Of a stretch of 13,022 nucleotides of DNA, positions 6,682-13,022 are shown in pieces. The notes under the pieces are model-generated. The model saw nothing but the letters and a program-made list of their open reading frames with translations. It had not been told where the DNA came from and did not search any database. A program made the translations under genes and the position numbers. Position 1 is the stretch's first letter. Each line of letters starts with the position of its first letter. The DNA is taken from positions 1 through 13,022 of the forward strand of contig CAMYLL010000044.1 in NCBI GenBank assembly GCA_947259235.1. The letters run 5' to 3'. Source of the stretch: an uncultured Pseudodesulfovibrio sp. GTDB taxonomy: Bacteria > Desulfobacterota > Desulfovibrionia > Desulfovibrionales > Desulfovibrionaceae.

Positions 6682-8034
6682 CTACCGCAGGAACTTCTCG
6701 CACGCCGCGACCAATTCGCCGACATAGAGCTCCACCTTGTCGGTGTCCGGTCCCTCGACCATCACCCGGCAGACTGCCTCTGTCCCGGAATAGCGCAGAA
6801 GCACCCGCCCCTTGCCATAGAGCGCTTTTTCCACCCGGGCCACTTCGGTCTGAAGTCCGGGAGCCTGCTCAAAGGGAATCTTGCGCTCCACATGCACGTT
6901 CCTGAGCACCTGCGGAAATGGTTCGAGCAAGCCAGCCAACTCGGAAAGCGGCTTTTCCTTTTCACGCATTATACGCAATAATTGCAGCGCTGCAAGGAGC
7001 CCGTCTCCGGTTGTTGAATGCTCCATGAAAATCAAGTGGCCCGACTGCTCACCGCCAAGCATGGCCCCCTCGCGACGCATGGCCTCGACGACATAACGGT
7101 CGCCGACAGCCGTCCGCAGCAACGTCCCGCCATGGTCCTGCATGAAGAGTTCAAGTGCCATGTTGCTCATGACCGTGGATACGAGCATGTTCTTGTGCAG
7201 CTTATCCTTTTCCATCAGCTCCAGCGCGCACAGAGCCATGATCTGGTCGCCGTCAAGAATGCGCCCTTTCTCGTCGCAAACGATAAGCCGGTCCGCATCG
7301 CCGTCCAGGGCAATACCAATATCCGCCCCTTCATCCATGACGATATTGGAAATGACCTCGGGGTAGAGCGAGCCGCACTTGTGGTTGATGTTGAGCCCAT
7401 CTGGCTTCATGCCCACCTTGACGACCTTGGCCCCAAGCTCCTCGAAGACAAGGGGGGCCACGCCGTAGGCCGCACCGTTGGCGCAGTCGAGGACGACTTT
7501 AAATCCGTCCAGAGTGAGCTTGGGCGAAAAACTGTTCTTGAGATAGACGATATACCGTCCGCGCGCGTCCTCGATCCTGTGAGCCCGGCCGATTTTCTCG
7601 GGCGCGGGATAATCCCACTGCGGATTTTGGGCAAGCACCAGCTCGCTTATCTCGTCCTCGGCCTCGTCGGGCAGCTTGAACCCTTCGCGGTCGAAGAACT
7701 TGATGCCGTTGTCCATGAACGGATTGTGGCTGGCAGAGATGACAACGCCGAGGTCAGCGCGCATGTTGCGCGTCAGGAATGAAATGGCAGGGGTGGGCAG
7801 TGGGCCAACAAGAAAGACATCCATGCCGTTGGCGCACAGCCCGGAGGTGAGCGCGGTCTCAAAGACATAGCCGGAGAGCCGGGTATCCTTGCCGATAACC
7901 ACCCGGTGGCGGCGCGAACCGTTGCGAAAGTACTGCCCGGCAGCAAGGCCCAGCCTGAGCGCAATCTCCGGGGTCATGGGGAATATGTTGCCCTGGCCGC
8001 GCAGGCCATCGGTTCCGAAAAGCCTCTGCTTCAT
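6682..8034 (-). CDS. glmM: Phosphoglucosamine mutase
   Basis: GlmM converts glucosamine-6-phosphate to glucosamine-1-phosphate on the path to UDP-GlcNAc, needed for peptidoglycan and lipid A. The 450-residue length is typical. The protein opens with LFGTDGLRG. The active-site loop [17 protein letters not shown] places the phospho-serine at S102, the same number as in E. coli GlmM. The metal-binding loop LDGDADR is at about 243-249, the sugar-binding GGEQSGH follows, and the C-terminal phosphate-binding loop is [15 protein letters not shown]. GlmM rather than a phosphoglucomutase or phosphomannomutase is indicated by LFGTDGLRG and by linkage to cdaA and the YbbR gene. A GGGAG Shine-Dalgarno lies 6 nt before the ATG, and the gap to the preceding gene is 31 nt. 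In Firmicutes GlmM also binds and inhibits CdaA; whether it does here is inference. Confidence 0.96.
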   Translation of the reverse strand: MKQRLFGTDGLRGQGNIFPMTPEIALRLGLAAGQYFRNGSRRHRVVIGKDTRLSGYVFETALTSGLCANGMDVFLVGPLPTPAISFLTRNMRADLGVVISASHNPFMDNGIKFFDREGFKLPDEAEDEISELVLAQNPQWDYPAPEKIGRAHRIEDARGRYIVYLKNSFSPKLTLDGFKVVLDCANGAAYGVAPLVFEELGAKVVKVGMKPDGLNINHKCGSLYPEVISNIVMDEGADIGIALDGDADRLIVCDEKGRILDGDQIMALCALELMEKDKLHKNMLVSTVMSNMALELFMQDHGGTLLRTAVGDRYVVEAMRREGAMLGGEQSGHLIFMEHSTTGDGLLAALQLLRIMREKEKPLSELAGLLEPFPQVLRNVHVERKIPFEQAPGLQTEVARVEKALYGKGRVLLRYSGTEAVCRVMVEGPDTDKVELYVGELVAACEKFLR

Positions 8035-8065
8035 GGAATGCTCCCAAATACCGCGCAGATGCGGA

Positions 8066-8968
8066 TTATTTCTTGTCCAAGGTGGTGGATATGCTCTCGG
8101 GGTTCTTCTTCACAAGTCGGCATCCATCCGGCAGCACCACTTTGTAATCGAGGTCAAACTGCCCGGCGGCCTTCTTCTCGTTGAACACGAGAGTCGCGGT
8201 CATGTCCTGACGGTATTCGTTGTTGCGGAAAAGAGCGATGGGCCCCTCGATGAGCAGGCGGACATAATCCTGGGCCACGGAAACCTTGTATCCCGCAGGT
8301 TCGACAACCGTCAGGGGAAGCTTCACCCATATCTCGCGCGTCTTGGGACCAAAGAAGGCCTCCACGCGAACCTGCCCGGGTGACGCCTTGATCTCCTCGG
8401 AAAGTTCAAGCCCCACATCCTCGGCCCAACTGGCGGGAACCTTGTCGAGGAAGTCCTCTTCCATCACGACCTTCGTGCTCTCGATCTTGCGCAGCTTGGT
8501 GGCGGGTCCCTGTATCTGGACGGTGTCCGGCGTGACCACGATTTCACGAAGCTCGTAGTCCGGATTGAGTTCCCCGGCCCAGGCCGCCTCAAGGGTGATG
8601 GTCTTGGCCGTACGCCGGTCCACAAGCAGTTTGAGCCTGTTGGGCTTGACCTCGATAATCTCATAGGCTTGGGAAAGGGGCAGCTTGGAGGAGTCGATCT
8701 CCACCACCTGTTGGCCGATATTGAGCTTGCTCACATCCAGGGGGTAGGAAAGATTCTGCGAGGAAAGACTGCCGACAAGTCCTTTGGGACCGCGCAATCG
8801 CACCTGGATCTTCTCCACCATTCCTTCTTCGATGATCAGGCCTTCGGGAGGATTGGTCATGACAAGGGGCATCTCGACCCACGTCTCGATGACCTCGCGT
8901 CCCGTGACCAGGAACCAGGTGAATATGGCCAGCGCAAGGGCCAGCAGCATTGTCTGCCAATTCTTCAT
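8066..8968 (-). CDS. cdaR: YbbR-domain membrane protein, CdaR-type regulator of CdaA
   Basis: This 300-residue protein has one N-terminal membrane anchor (about residues 4-21, [15 protein letters not shown]) followed by an extracytoplasmic region of repeated beta-rich YbbR units. Visible unit features include [12 protein letters not shown] with a later [26 protein letters not shown], and [12 protein letters not shown]. In Firmicutes the equivalent CdaR controls the diadenylate cyclase CdaA through the membrane, and the two genes are adjacent, as here. I start at the ATG at 8968: it puts the membrane helix at the N-terminus and lies 4 nt after the cdaA stop. A longer form beginning inside cdaA would add 18 polar residues with no family support. 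The Shine-Dalgarno is weak (GGGA about 10 nt upstream), so coupling to cdaA translation is likely. The symbol rests on domain type and position, not on close identity. Confidence 0.88.
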   Translation of the reverse strand: MKNWQTMLLALALAIFTWFLVTGREVIETWVEMPLVMTNPPEGLIIEEGMVEKIQVRLRGPKGLVGSLSSQNLSYPLDVSKLNIGQQVVEIDSSKLPLSQAYEIIEVKPNRLKLLVDRRTAKTITLEAAWAGELNPDYELREIVVTPDTVQIQGPATKLRKIESTKVVMEEDFLDKVPASWAEDVGLELSEEIKASPGQVRVEAFFGPKTREIWVKLPLTVVEPAGYKVSVAQDYVRLLIEGPIALFRNNEYRQDMTATLVFNEKKAAGQFDLDYKVVLPDGCRLVKKNPESISTTLDKK

Positions 8969-8972
8969 AATA

Positions 8973-9722
8973 TCATCGTCCCAAAGCGTTCCTGAGGACG
9001 CGGCGGAGCCGCACGTCGTCAAGGCTGGTTGTCAGACGCCCGTTCATGGCAACGGAGACTTCCCCCCGCTCCTCGGACACGACCACGGTTATTGCGTCAG
9101 ACCCTTCGCTGATGCCGAGGGCCGCCCGATGCCTCGTTCCGTACATGGGCTGCCCGCGCAGCTTGGAGGACAGGGGCAGGATGCAGGCCGCGGCAACGAC
9201 CCGGTCACGCCGGATGATGACCGCGCCGTCGTGAAGCGGCGTATGTGTCACGAAGATGGTTTCCAGCAGTTCCTTGTTGACCTTGGCATCGAGTTCGATA
9301 CCTCGCTCGACAATGTCGCCAAGGGGCATGTTCTTCTCGATGACCATGATCGCTCCGGTACGGGTGCGGGACATCTCCATGGCCGCCTGGATCAGCTGGT
9401 CCAACGTGTCGTCGCGGACCTGGGACTTGGTCCAGAACCGTTTGGTTCCGACACTGGCCAGGGCCTTGCGAATATCGGTACGAAAGAGAATGACCACCAC
9501 AAGAAAGATGGAACTCAGGAACTCGCCAAGAAGCGTGCTGAGGGTATAGAGATTGAACTGCTCGGAAAGATAATAGATGACCAGCAGCACCACCATGCCA
9601 TAAAGCACTGCGGCGGCACGCGTCCCTCGCACCAGAAGTATGATGTTGTAATAGATGAAGGCCACGAGCCCGATATCGAGCAGGACGCGCCAGGTAATCT
9701 CCATCCCGAATAGTTCAAACAT
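8973..9722 (-). CDS. cdaA: Membrane diadenylate cyclase CdaA (c-di-AMP synthase)
   Basis: CdaA joins two ATP molecules into cyclic di-AMP, a second messenger tied to potassium, osmotic and cell-wall balance. The 249-residue protein has three N-terminal membrane helices (about 14-31, 36-53 and 62-80) and then a DAC domain. The domain has GAIMVIEK, GIELDAKVNKELLETIF, the catalytic DGA motif in LHDGAVII (D165-A167), the GTRHRAALG nucleotide-binding motif (195-203) and VSEE (215-218). All residues I would check for activity are present, so an active enzyme is expected. The three-helix plus DAC layout is CdaA rather than DisA or CdaS. It sits 8 nt after folP and 4 nt before the YbbR gene. No clear Shine-Dalgarno precedes the first ATG; an ATG six codons later (MEITWRVLL) is an alternative start. 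Confidence 0.95.
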   Translation of the reverse strand: MFELFGMEITWRVLLDIGLVAFIYYNIILLVRGTRAAAVLYGMVVLLVIYYLSEQFNLYTLSTLLGEFLSSIFLVVVILFRTDIRKALASVGTKRFWTKSQVRDDTLDQLIQAAMEMSRTRTGAIMVIEKNMPLGDIVERGIELDAKVNKELLETIFVTHTPLHDGAVIIRRDRVVAAACILPLSSKLRGQPMYGTRHRAALGISEGSDAITVVVSEERGEVSVAMNGRLTTSLDDVRLRRVLRNALGR

Positions 9723-9730
9723 GATTTTAT

Positions 9731-10594
9731 CTACGCTATTTCGTTAACGATGGTCAATGTTTGTCGTGCCAATTCCACCTCATGAACCCGATGGATGGGA
9801 ACACCCTTGCCGGCCATGATCGCCGTGGCGGCTTGCGTGGCGTTCTGTCGCTCGTCCACTGCCAATCCCAAGAGCCCATGCCACAAGGATTTGTTTGAAA
9901 GCCCCATATACAGCGGCAGGCCGAACGCCTTGAATCGCTCTATGCCGCGAAGGATGTCGAGATTGTGCTCAAGGGTCTTGCCGAAACCGATGCCGGGATC
10001 GAGGACCACCCTGTTCCGGGGAAGCCCCAGCTTGTCAAGCTCTTCCAGCTTGCACTCGAAAAACGCCATTATCTCGTCGACGACGTCAACGTAGCGCGGC
10101 GTATCCTGCATGGTTCCCGGCCGACCTGAGCTATGCATGAGCACATAGCCCGGCTTGTACTGGGCGATAACGTCCGCAAGGCCGGAATCAAAGGAAAAGG
10201 CGGAGACGTCGTTGAGAATGACCGCTCCCGCGTCCAGCGCGGCTGCCGCCACCTCGGCCTTGTACGTATCAACCGAAATGACGGGGGCAGGAACACCATC
10301 TCGCCCGGACAACTCGTCAGACGCAAGAAGCCCGGCTATGACGGGAACGACCCGTTCCAGTTCCTCCTCCACGCTCACCGTATCCGCATATGGTCGCGTG
10401 GACTCGCCGCCCACGTCAAGAATGTGCGCCCCCTGTCGGGCCAGCGCCAGCCCATGGGCAACGCCTGCGCCAGCCTTGGCATGGGCTCCCCCGTCATAGA
10501 AGGAATCCGGGGTCACATTGACTATTCCGACAATGAAAAAGGGGGCGGGGCCCAAGACCCTGCCCCCTTTCACTGTCCAAGTGGTATCTTTCAT
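9731..10594 (-). CDS. folP: Dihydropteroate synthase
   Basis: FolP condenses p-aminobenzoate with 6-hydroxymethyl-dihydropterin pyrophosphate to make dihydropteroate in folate synthesis, and is the sulfonamide target. The 287-residue TIM-barrel protein has the expected motifs in order: GIVNVTPDSFYDGG (about 23-36), ILDVGGESTRP (58-68), ISVDTYK, ILNDVSAF, VLMHSSGRPGTMQ, VLDPGIGFGKT, YMGLSNKS and the closing HRVHEV. The first ~18 residues (WTVKGGRVLGPAPFF) are coded by DNA that also forms a terminator-like hairpin. The ATG is 26 nt after the ftsH stop and has no strong Shine-Dalgarno. Position between ftsH and the cdaA-glmM block matches the ftsH-folP pairing seen in E. coli. Confidence 0.96.
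   Translation of the reverse strand: MKDTTWTVKGGRVLGPAPFFIVGIVNVTPDSFYDGGAHAKAGAGVAHGLALARQGAHILDVGGESTRPYADTVSVEEELERVVPVIAGLLASDELSGRDGVPAPVISVDTYKAEVAAAALDAGAVILNDVSAFSFDSGLADVIAQYKPGYVLMHSSGRPGTMQDTPRYVDVVDEIMAFFECKLEELDKLGLPRNRVVLDPGIGFGKTLEHNLDILRGIERFKAFGLPLYMGLSNKSLWHGLLGLAVDERQNATQAATAIMAGKGVPIHRVHEVELARQTLTIVNEIA
10536..10570 (-). terminator. Terminator-like hairpin and U-tract inside the folP start region
   Basis: On the transcribed strand AAAGGGGGC (10570-10562) pairs perfectly with GCCCCCTTT (10546-10538). The stem continues with three more G-C pairs after one A-C mismatch, closes on a 7-nt loop, and runs into TTTTT (10540-10536). This has the form of an intrinsic terminator, yet it lies in codons 9-19 of folP. 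The encoded residues (VKGGRVLGPAPFF) look like real FolP N-terminus, so it is coding and structured at once. It may act as an attenuator released by ribosomes translating folP. Structure is seen directly; function is inferred. Confidence 0.55.
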
Positions 10595-10620
10595 CAGACG
10601 TTGATCCGTGAGCGTCAGCG

Positions 10621-12648
10621 CTACTGTAACTTCGAGTTGTCGTCGCCGGAATCATTGCCGGAGTCGTCTGATTCTTTCTCGCCGTCGTCCTTGCCTTCCT
10701 CCTCCAGGAGGAAATCATCGTCCTTGGCATCGCCTTCGCTGACCGGCTCGTAGCCCGGGCCGGAAACGACCTTGCCCTCGGCATTGTAGATCGGAGGCGC
10801 ATCGGCGGCCTTGGTCCCGGCGGCCCCGTTGACGGGCTCCATGGGCGGAAGCGACTCACCCTTCATGAGCAGGTCGATATCCGCGCCGGTGATGGTCTCG
10901 CGGTCCAGCAGGGCCATGGCTATCCGCTCCAGCGACTCACGGTTCTCGCCGAGCATCTGGGTGGCGGTCTCATGGGCCTGGGCCACGAAGTGGCTGACCT
11001 CGGCGTCGATGGTCTTCGCCGTTTCTTCGCCGTAATCCTTGTTATGGATGAGCTCTTTGCCCAGGAATACCTGCTCCTGGCTGTCGCCGAAGCTCAAGGG
11101 ACCGAGCTTCTCGCTCATGCCCCACATGCAGACCATGTTGCGGGCGGTCTTTGTGGCGCGCTCTATGTCGTTGCTCGCGCCGGTGGTAAGCTGGTTGAGC
11201 ACCAGTTCCTCGGCCACGCGCCCTCCCATGAGGACGACCATGGTGTTTTTGAGGAACTCCTTGGAATAGTTGTAGCGATCCTCGCCGGGGAGCTGCATGG
11301 TCACGCCCAGGGCGCGACCGCGCGGAATGATGGAGACCTTGTGGACCGGGTCTGTGCCGGGCAGCAGCCGAGCCAGCAAGGCATGGCCCGCCTCGTGATA
11401 GGCGGTGGTCCGCTTCTCTTCCTCGGAGAGGATGAGGCTGCGGCGCTCCTTGCCCATCATGACCTTGTCCTTGGCCTCCTCAAAATCGCTCATGGTGACG
11501 TGTTCCTGGTCCACCTTGGCGGCATGGAGTGCGGCCTCGTTGACGAGGTTCTCCAGATCGGCGCCGGAGAAGCCGGGAGTACCGCGGGCGATGACCTCGA
11601 GGTTCACCTCGGGGGCCAGCGGAGTCTTGCGGCTGTGGACCTTGAGAATGCGCTCGCGGCCGCGCAGGTCCGGGCTGGGCACGACCACCTGGCGGTCGAA
11701 GCGGCCGGGACGAAGCAGCGCCGGATCAAGCACGTCGGGCCGGTTGGTGGCGGCCACGAGGATGACGCCCTCGTTGGATTCGAACCCGTCCATCTCCACG
11801 AGGAGCTGGTTGAGGGTCTGCTCGCGTTCGTCATGACCGCCGCCGAGTCCGGCGCCGCGCTGACGACCGACCGCGTCAATTTCATCGATGAAAATGAGGC
11901 ACGGGGCATTTTTCTTGCCCTGGGCGAACAGATCGCGGACGCGGGACGCGCCCACGCCGACGAACATCTCGACAAAGTCAGAGCCGGAAATGGAATAGAA
12001 CGGAACACCGGCTTCGCCCGCCACGGCGCGCGCCAGCAGGGTCTTACCCGTACCGGGGCTGCCCACCAGGAGAACGCCCTTGGGGATGCGCCCTCCCAGG
12101 CGGGTGAACTTGCGCGGCTCGCGCAGGAAATCAACCACCTCGGAGAGTTCCTCCTTGGCTTCGTCCACTCCGGCAACGTCCTCGAAGGTGACCTTGGCGG
12201 TCTCTTCGCTGATGAGCCGCGCCTTGGAACGGCCGAAGCTCATGGCTCCTCGGCCGCCGCTTCCGCCGCCCTGCATCTGACGCATGAAGAATATCCAGAC
12301 GCCGATGAGCAACAGCATGGGGAACCAGGAAAGGAGCAACGTCATGTACCAGGGGGATTCGTCCGGCGGCTCCGCCTTCACCTCCACGCCCTTTTGGATC
12401 AGCGTATCGATGAGTTTGGGATCGTTGGGCGTATACACCTGAAATCTTTCGCCGGAACTCTTGAGACCCGTGACCCGCTGTCCCTGAATCTTCACCTCGG
12501 CCACGCCGCCGCTTTCGACCATGGACAGGAACTCGCTGTACGACGGCTGATCCTGCGGCATGGGCGGCTGGTTGAAGAGGTTGAAGAGAACGACCATCAA
12601 AACAAAGATGATCGCCCAGACAACGAGATTTTTCATGTGATTATTCAA
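10621..12648 (-). CDS. ftsH: ATP-dependent membrane zinc metalloprotease FtsH
   Basis: FtsH is a hexameric inner-membrane AAA+ protease that degrades unassembled membrane proteins and selected regulators. The 675-residue protein has two membrane helices (about 6-26 and 103-122) around a periplasmic loop. A Gly-rich linker follows, then the AAA domain: Walker A GSPGTGKT (196-203), Walker B LIFIDE (251-256), the pore residues MFVGVG (228-233), and the second region of homology [19 protein letters not shown] (301-319). The protease site is HEAGH (418-422), with the third zinc ligand probably D494 in ASNDIERA. The tail after about residue 605 is a low-complexity, strongly acidic extension ending in an Asp/Ser/Asn-rich run. 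The start is taken as TTG at 12648, since GGAGGA lies 7 nt upstream; the ATG four codons later would be 19 nt from it. Confidence 0.97.
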   Translation of the reverse strand: MNNHMKNLVVWAIIFVLMVVLFNLFNQPPMPQDQPSYSEFLSMVESGGVAEVKIQGQRVTGLKSSGERFQVYTPNDPKLIDTLIQKGVEVKAEPPDESPWYMTLLLSWFPMLLLIGVWIFFMRQMQGGGSGGRGAMSFGRSKARLISEETAKVTFEDVAGVDEAKEELSEVVDFLREPRKFTRLGGRIPKGVLLVGSPGTGKTLLARAVAGEAGVPFYSISGSDFVEMFVGVGASRVRDLFAQGKKNAPCLIFIDEIDAVGRQRGAGLGGGHDEREQTLNQLLVEMDGFESNEGVILVAATNRPDVLDPALLRPGRFDRQVVVPSPDLRGRERILKVHSRKTPLAPEVNLEVIARGTPGFSGADLENLVNEAALHAAKVDQEHVTMSDFEEAKDKVMMGKERRSLILSEEEKRTTAYHEAGHALLARLLPGTDPVHKVSIIPRGRALGVTMQLPGEDRYNYSKEFLKNTMVVLMGGRVAEELVLNQLTTGASNDIERATKTARNMVCMWGMSEKLGPLSFGDSQEQVFLGKELIHNKDYGEETAKTIDAEVSHFVAQAHETATQMLGENRESLERIAMALLDRETITGADIDLLMKGESLPPMEPVNGAAGTKAADAPPIYNAEGKVVSGPGYEPVSEGDAKDDDFLLEEEGKDDGEKESDDSGNDSGDDNSKLQ

Positions 12649-12655
12649 ATAAGCT

Positions 12656-12661
12656 TCCTCC
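12656..12661 (-). promoter_or_regulatory. Shine-Dalgarno favouring the TTG start of ftsH
   Basis: GGAGGA lies 7 nt before TTG 12648 and 19 nt before the in-frame ATG at 12636. The spacing argues for the TTG and therefore for four extra N-terminal residues (MNNH). Confidence 0.55.
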
Positions 12662-12707
12662 GGGCACCGAGGCGTTGAGCCCTCTCGCCCTCTTGAGCAG
12701 ACCGCAC

Positions 12708-12766
12708 CCCGAGGGCACGGTCAATGGTTTGCAAGCCGGTCAGGTTTCTAGAGTAATGCCCTCGGG
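12708..12766. repeat. 10-bp inverted repeat in the ftsH leader
   Basis: CCCGAGGGCA (12708-12717) and TGCCCTCGGG (12757-12766) are exact reverse complements 39 nt apart. One arm falls between the proposed -35 and -10 of the ftsH promoter, the other would be about 25-35 nt into the transcript. Each arm is itself nearly symmetric (CCC GA GGG). They could be a pair of operator sites; the proposed transcript would contain only one arm, so an RNA stem would need an upstream start. Confidence 0.45.
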
Positions 12767-12777
12767 CGAAAAATCAA
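12750..12777 (-). promoter_or_regulatory. Candidate ftsH promoter
   Basis: Reading the minus strand, TTGATT (12777-12772) and TACTCT (12755-12750) are separated by 16 nt, an acceptable sigma-70-like pair about 100 nt before the ftsH start and just downstream of the argH terminator candidate. The -10 is not strong. A heat-shock-type promoter was considered because ftsH is often heat induced (CTTGAT is close to a sigma-32 -35), but no good matching -10 is seen. Confidence 0.35.
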
Positions 12778-12789
12778 GTGAAACGAGGC

Positions 12790-12816
12790 AAAAAAACCGT
12801 GTTTGAAATTTACACG
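12790..12816 (-). terminator. Weak intrinsic terminator candidate for argH
   Basis: On the minus strand CGTGT (12816-12812) and ACACG (12802-12798) can form a 5-bp stem with a 9-nt loop, followed by one G and a run of seven T (12796-12790). The stem overlaps the argH stop codon. The U-tract is convincing, but the stem is short, so termination may be partial and read-through into ftsH is possible. Confidence 0.4.
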
Positions 12817-13022
12817 ACCGAACCAAGCCAATCCCGCAACGAGTCGATCTGCGTGTTTACGGACTCCGGTCCGGTGCCGCCGGGGCTGGCGCGCCGCTCC
12901 ACGGCCACCCGATAATCAAGCACATGATAGATGTCCTCATCGATCTGACCGGAAAACCGATTCATTTCCTCGATGCTCAGATCCTCAAGCCCCACGCCCC
13001 TGCTCTCAGCATAGCCGACGGC
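12810..13022 (-). CDS. argH: Argininosuccinate lyase, C-terminal end (cut by the window)
   Basis: Only the last 70 residues are in the window; the frame is open through the right edge. The end matches argininosuccinate lyase: AVGYAESRGVGLEDLSIEEM, then IDEDIYHVLDYRVAVERR and the closing SPGGTGPESVNTQI segment. The enzyme splits argininosuccinate into arginine and fumarate in the cytoplasm, the last step of arginine synthesis. It is read in the same direction as ftsH but separated from it by 161 nt holding a terminator and a promoter candidate, so it probably belongs to a different transcription unit. Confidence 0.93.
   Translation of the reverse strand, partial: AVGYAESRGVGLEDLSIEEMNRFSGQIDEDIYHVLDYRVAVERRASPGGTGPESVNTQIDSLRDWLGSVV

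Noticed and set aside
6704..6725. Longer N-termini for galU and for the YbbR protein reaching into the preceding genes
   Set aside because: Family-like N-termini, the ribosome site for galU, and the membrane helix position of the YbbR protein all favour the shorter starts.
10972..12678. Long plus-strand open frame of about 568 codons opposite ftsH
   Set aside because: It is a mirror of ftsH coding in GC-rich DNA, has no recognisable domain, and ftsH itself is unmistakable. Long antisense frames are expected at this composition.
1..13022. CRISPR array, transposon ends, tRNA or rRNA genes
   Set aside because: No regularly spaced repeats, transposase-like frames, terminal inverted repeats or RNA gene signatures were seen; the spacers are too short to hide them.

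Overview
The window looks like chromosomal core DNA from a Gram-negative sulfate reducer of the Desulfovibrio / Pseudodesulfovibrio group. This is inferred from GC-rich coding sequence, the style of the FtsH, GalU and FolP proteins, an OmpH/Skp chaperone that implies an outer membrane, and gene order. No rRNA or taxon-specific marker is present, so the assignment is a judgement rather than a proof.

Nearly everything is read on the minus strand, from the right edge leftward: argH (C-terminal end only), then ftsH, folP, cdaA, a YbbR/CdaR-type gene, glmM, galU, an unrecognised exported protein, priA, an ompH/skp gene, and a triple SH3-domain exported protein. Gaps from ftsH to the last gene are short (4 to 31 nt, one 13-nt overlap), except about 74 nt between priA and skp, so this is probably one long operon or two. 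argH is separated from ftsH by 161 nt holding a U-tract terminator candidate for argH, a promoter candidate for ftsH and a 10-bp inverted repeat. The last minus-strand gene converges with a short plus-strand gene for a zinc-ribbon protein of unknown function. A perfect 12-bp hairpin between the two probably serves as a shared terminator.

Functionally the operon links membrane protein quality control (FtsH), folate synthesis (FolP), cyclic di-AMP synthesis and its membrane regulator (CdaA, CdaR/YbbR), the first dedicated steps to cell-wall and envelope sugars (GlmM for glucosamine-1-phosphate, GalU for UDP-glucose), replication restart (PriA) and envelope proteins (Skp-like, SH3b protein, unknown exported protein). 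The order joins two familiar arrangements: ftsH-folP-glmM of E. coli and cdaA-cdaR-glmM of Firmicutes.

I see no mobile element, CRISPR array, tRNA, rRNA or prophage. The most interesting non-coding signal is a terminator-like hairpin with a U-tract inside the first 20 codons of folP. It could make expression of folP, cdaA and everything downstream depend on translation of the folP start. The three unrecognised genes (plus-strand zinc ribbon, exported protein after galU, C-terminal domain of the SH3b protein) are the places where new biology is most likely.
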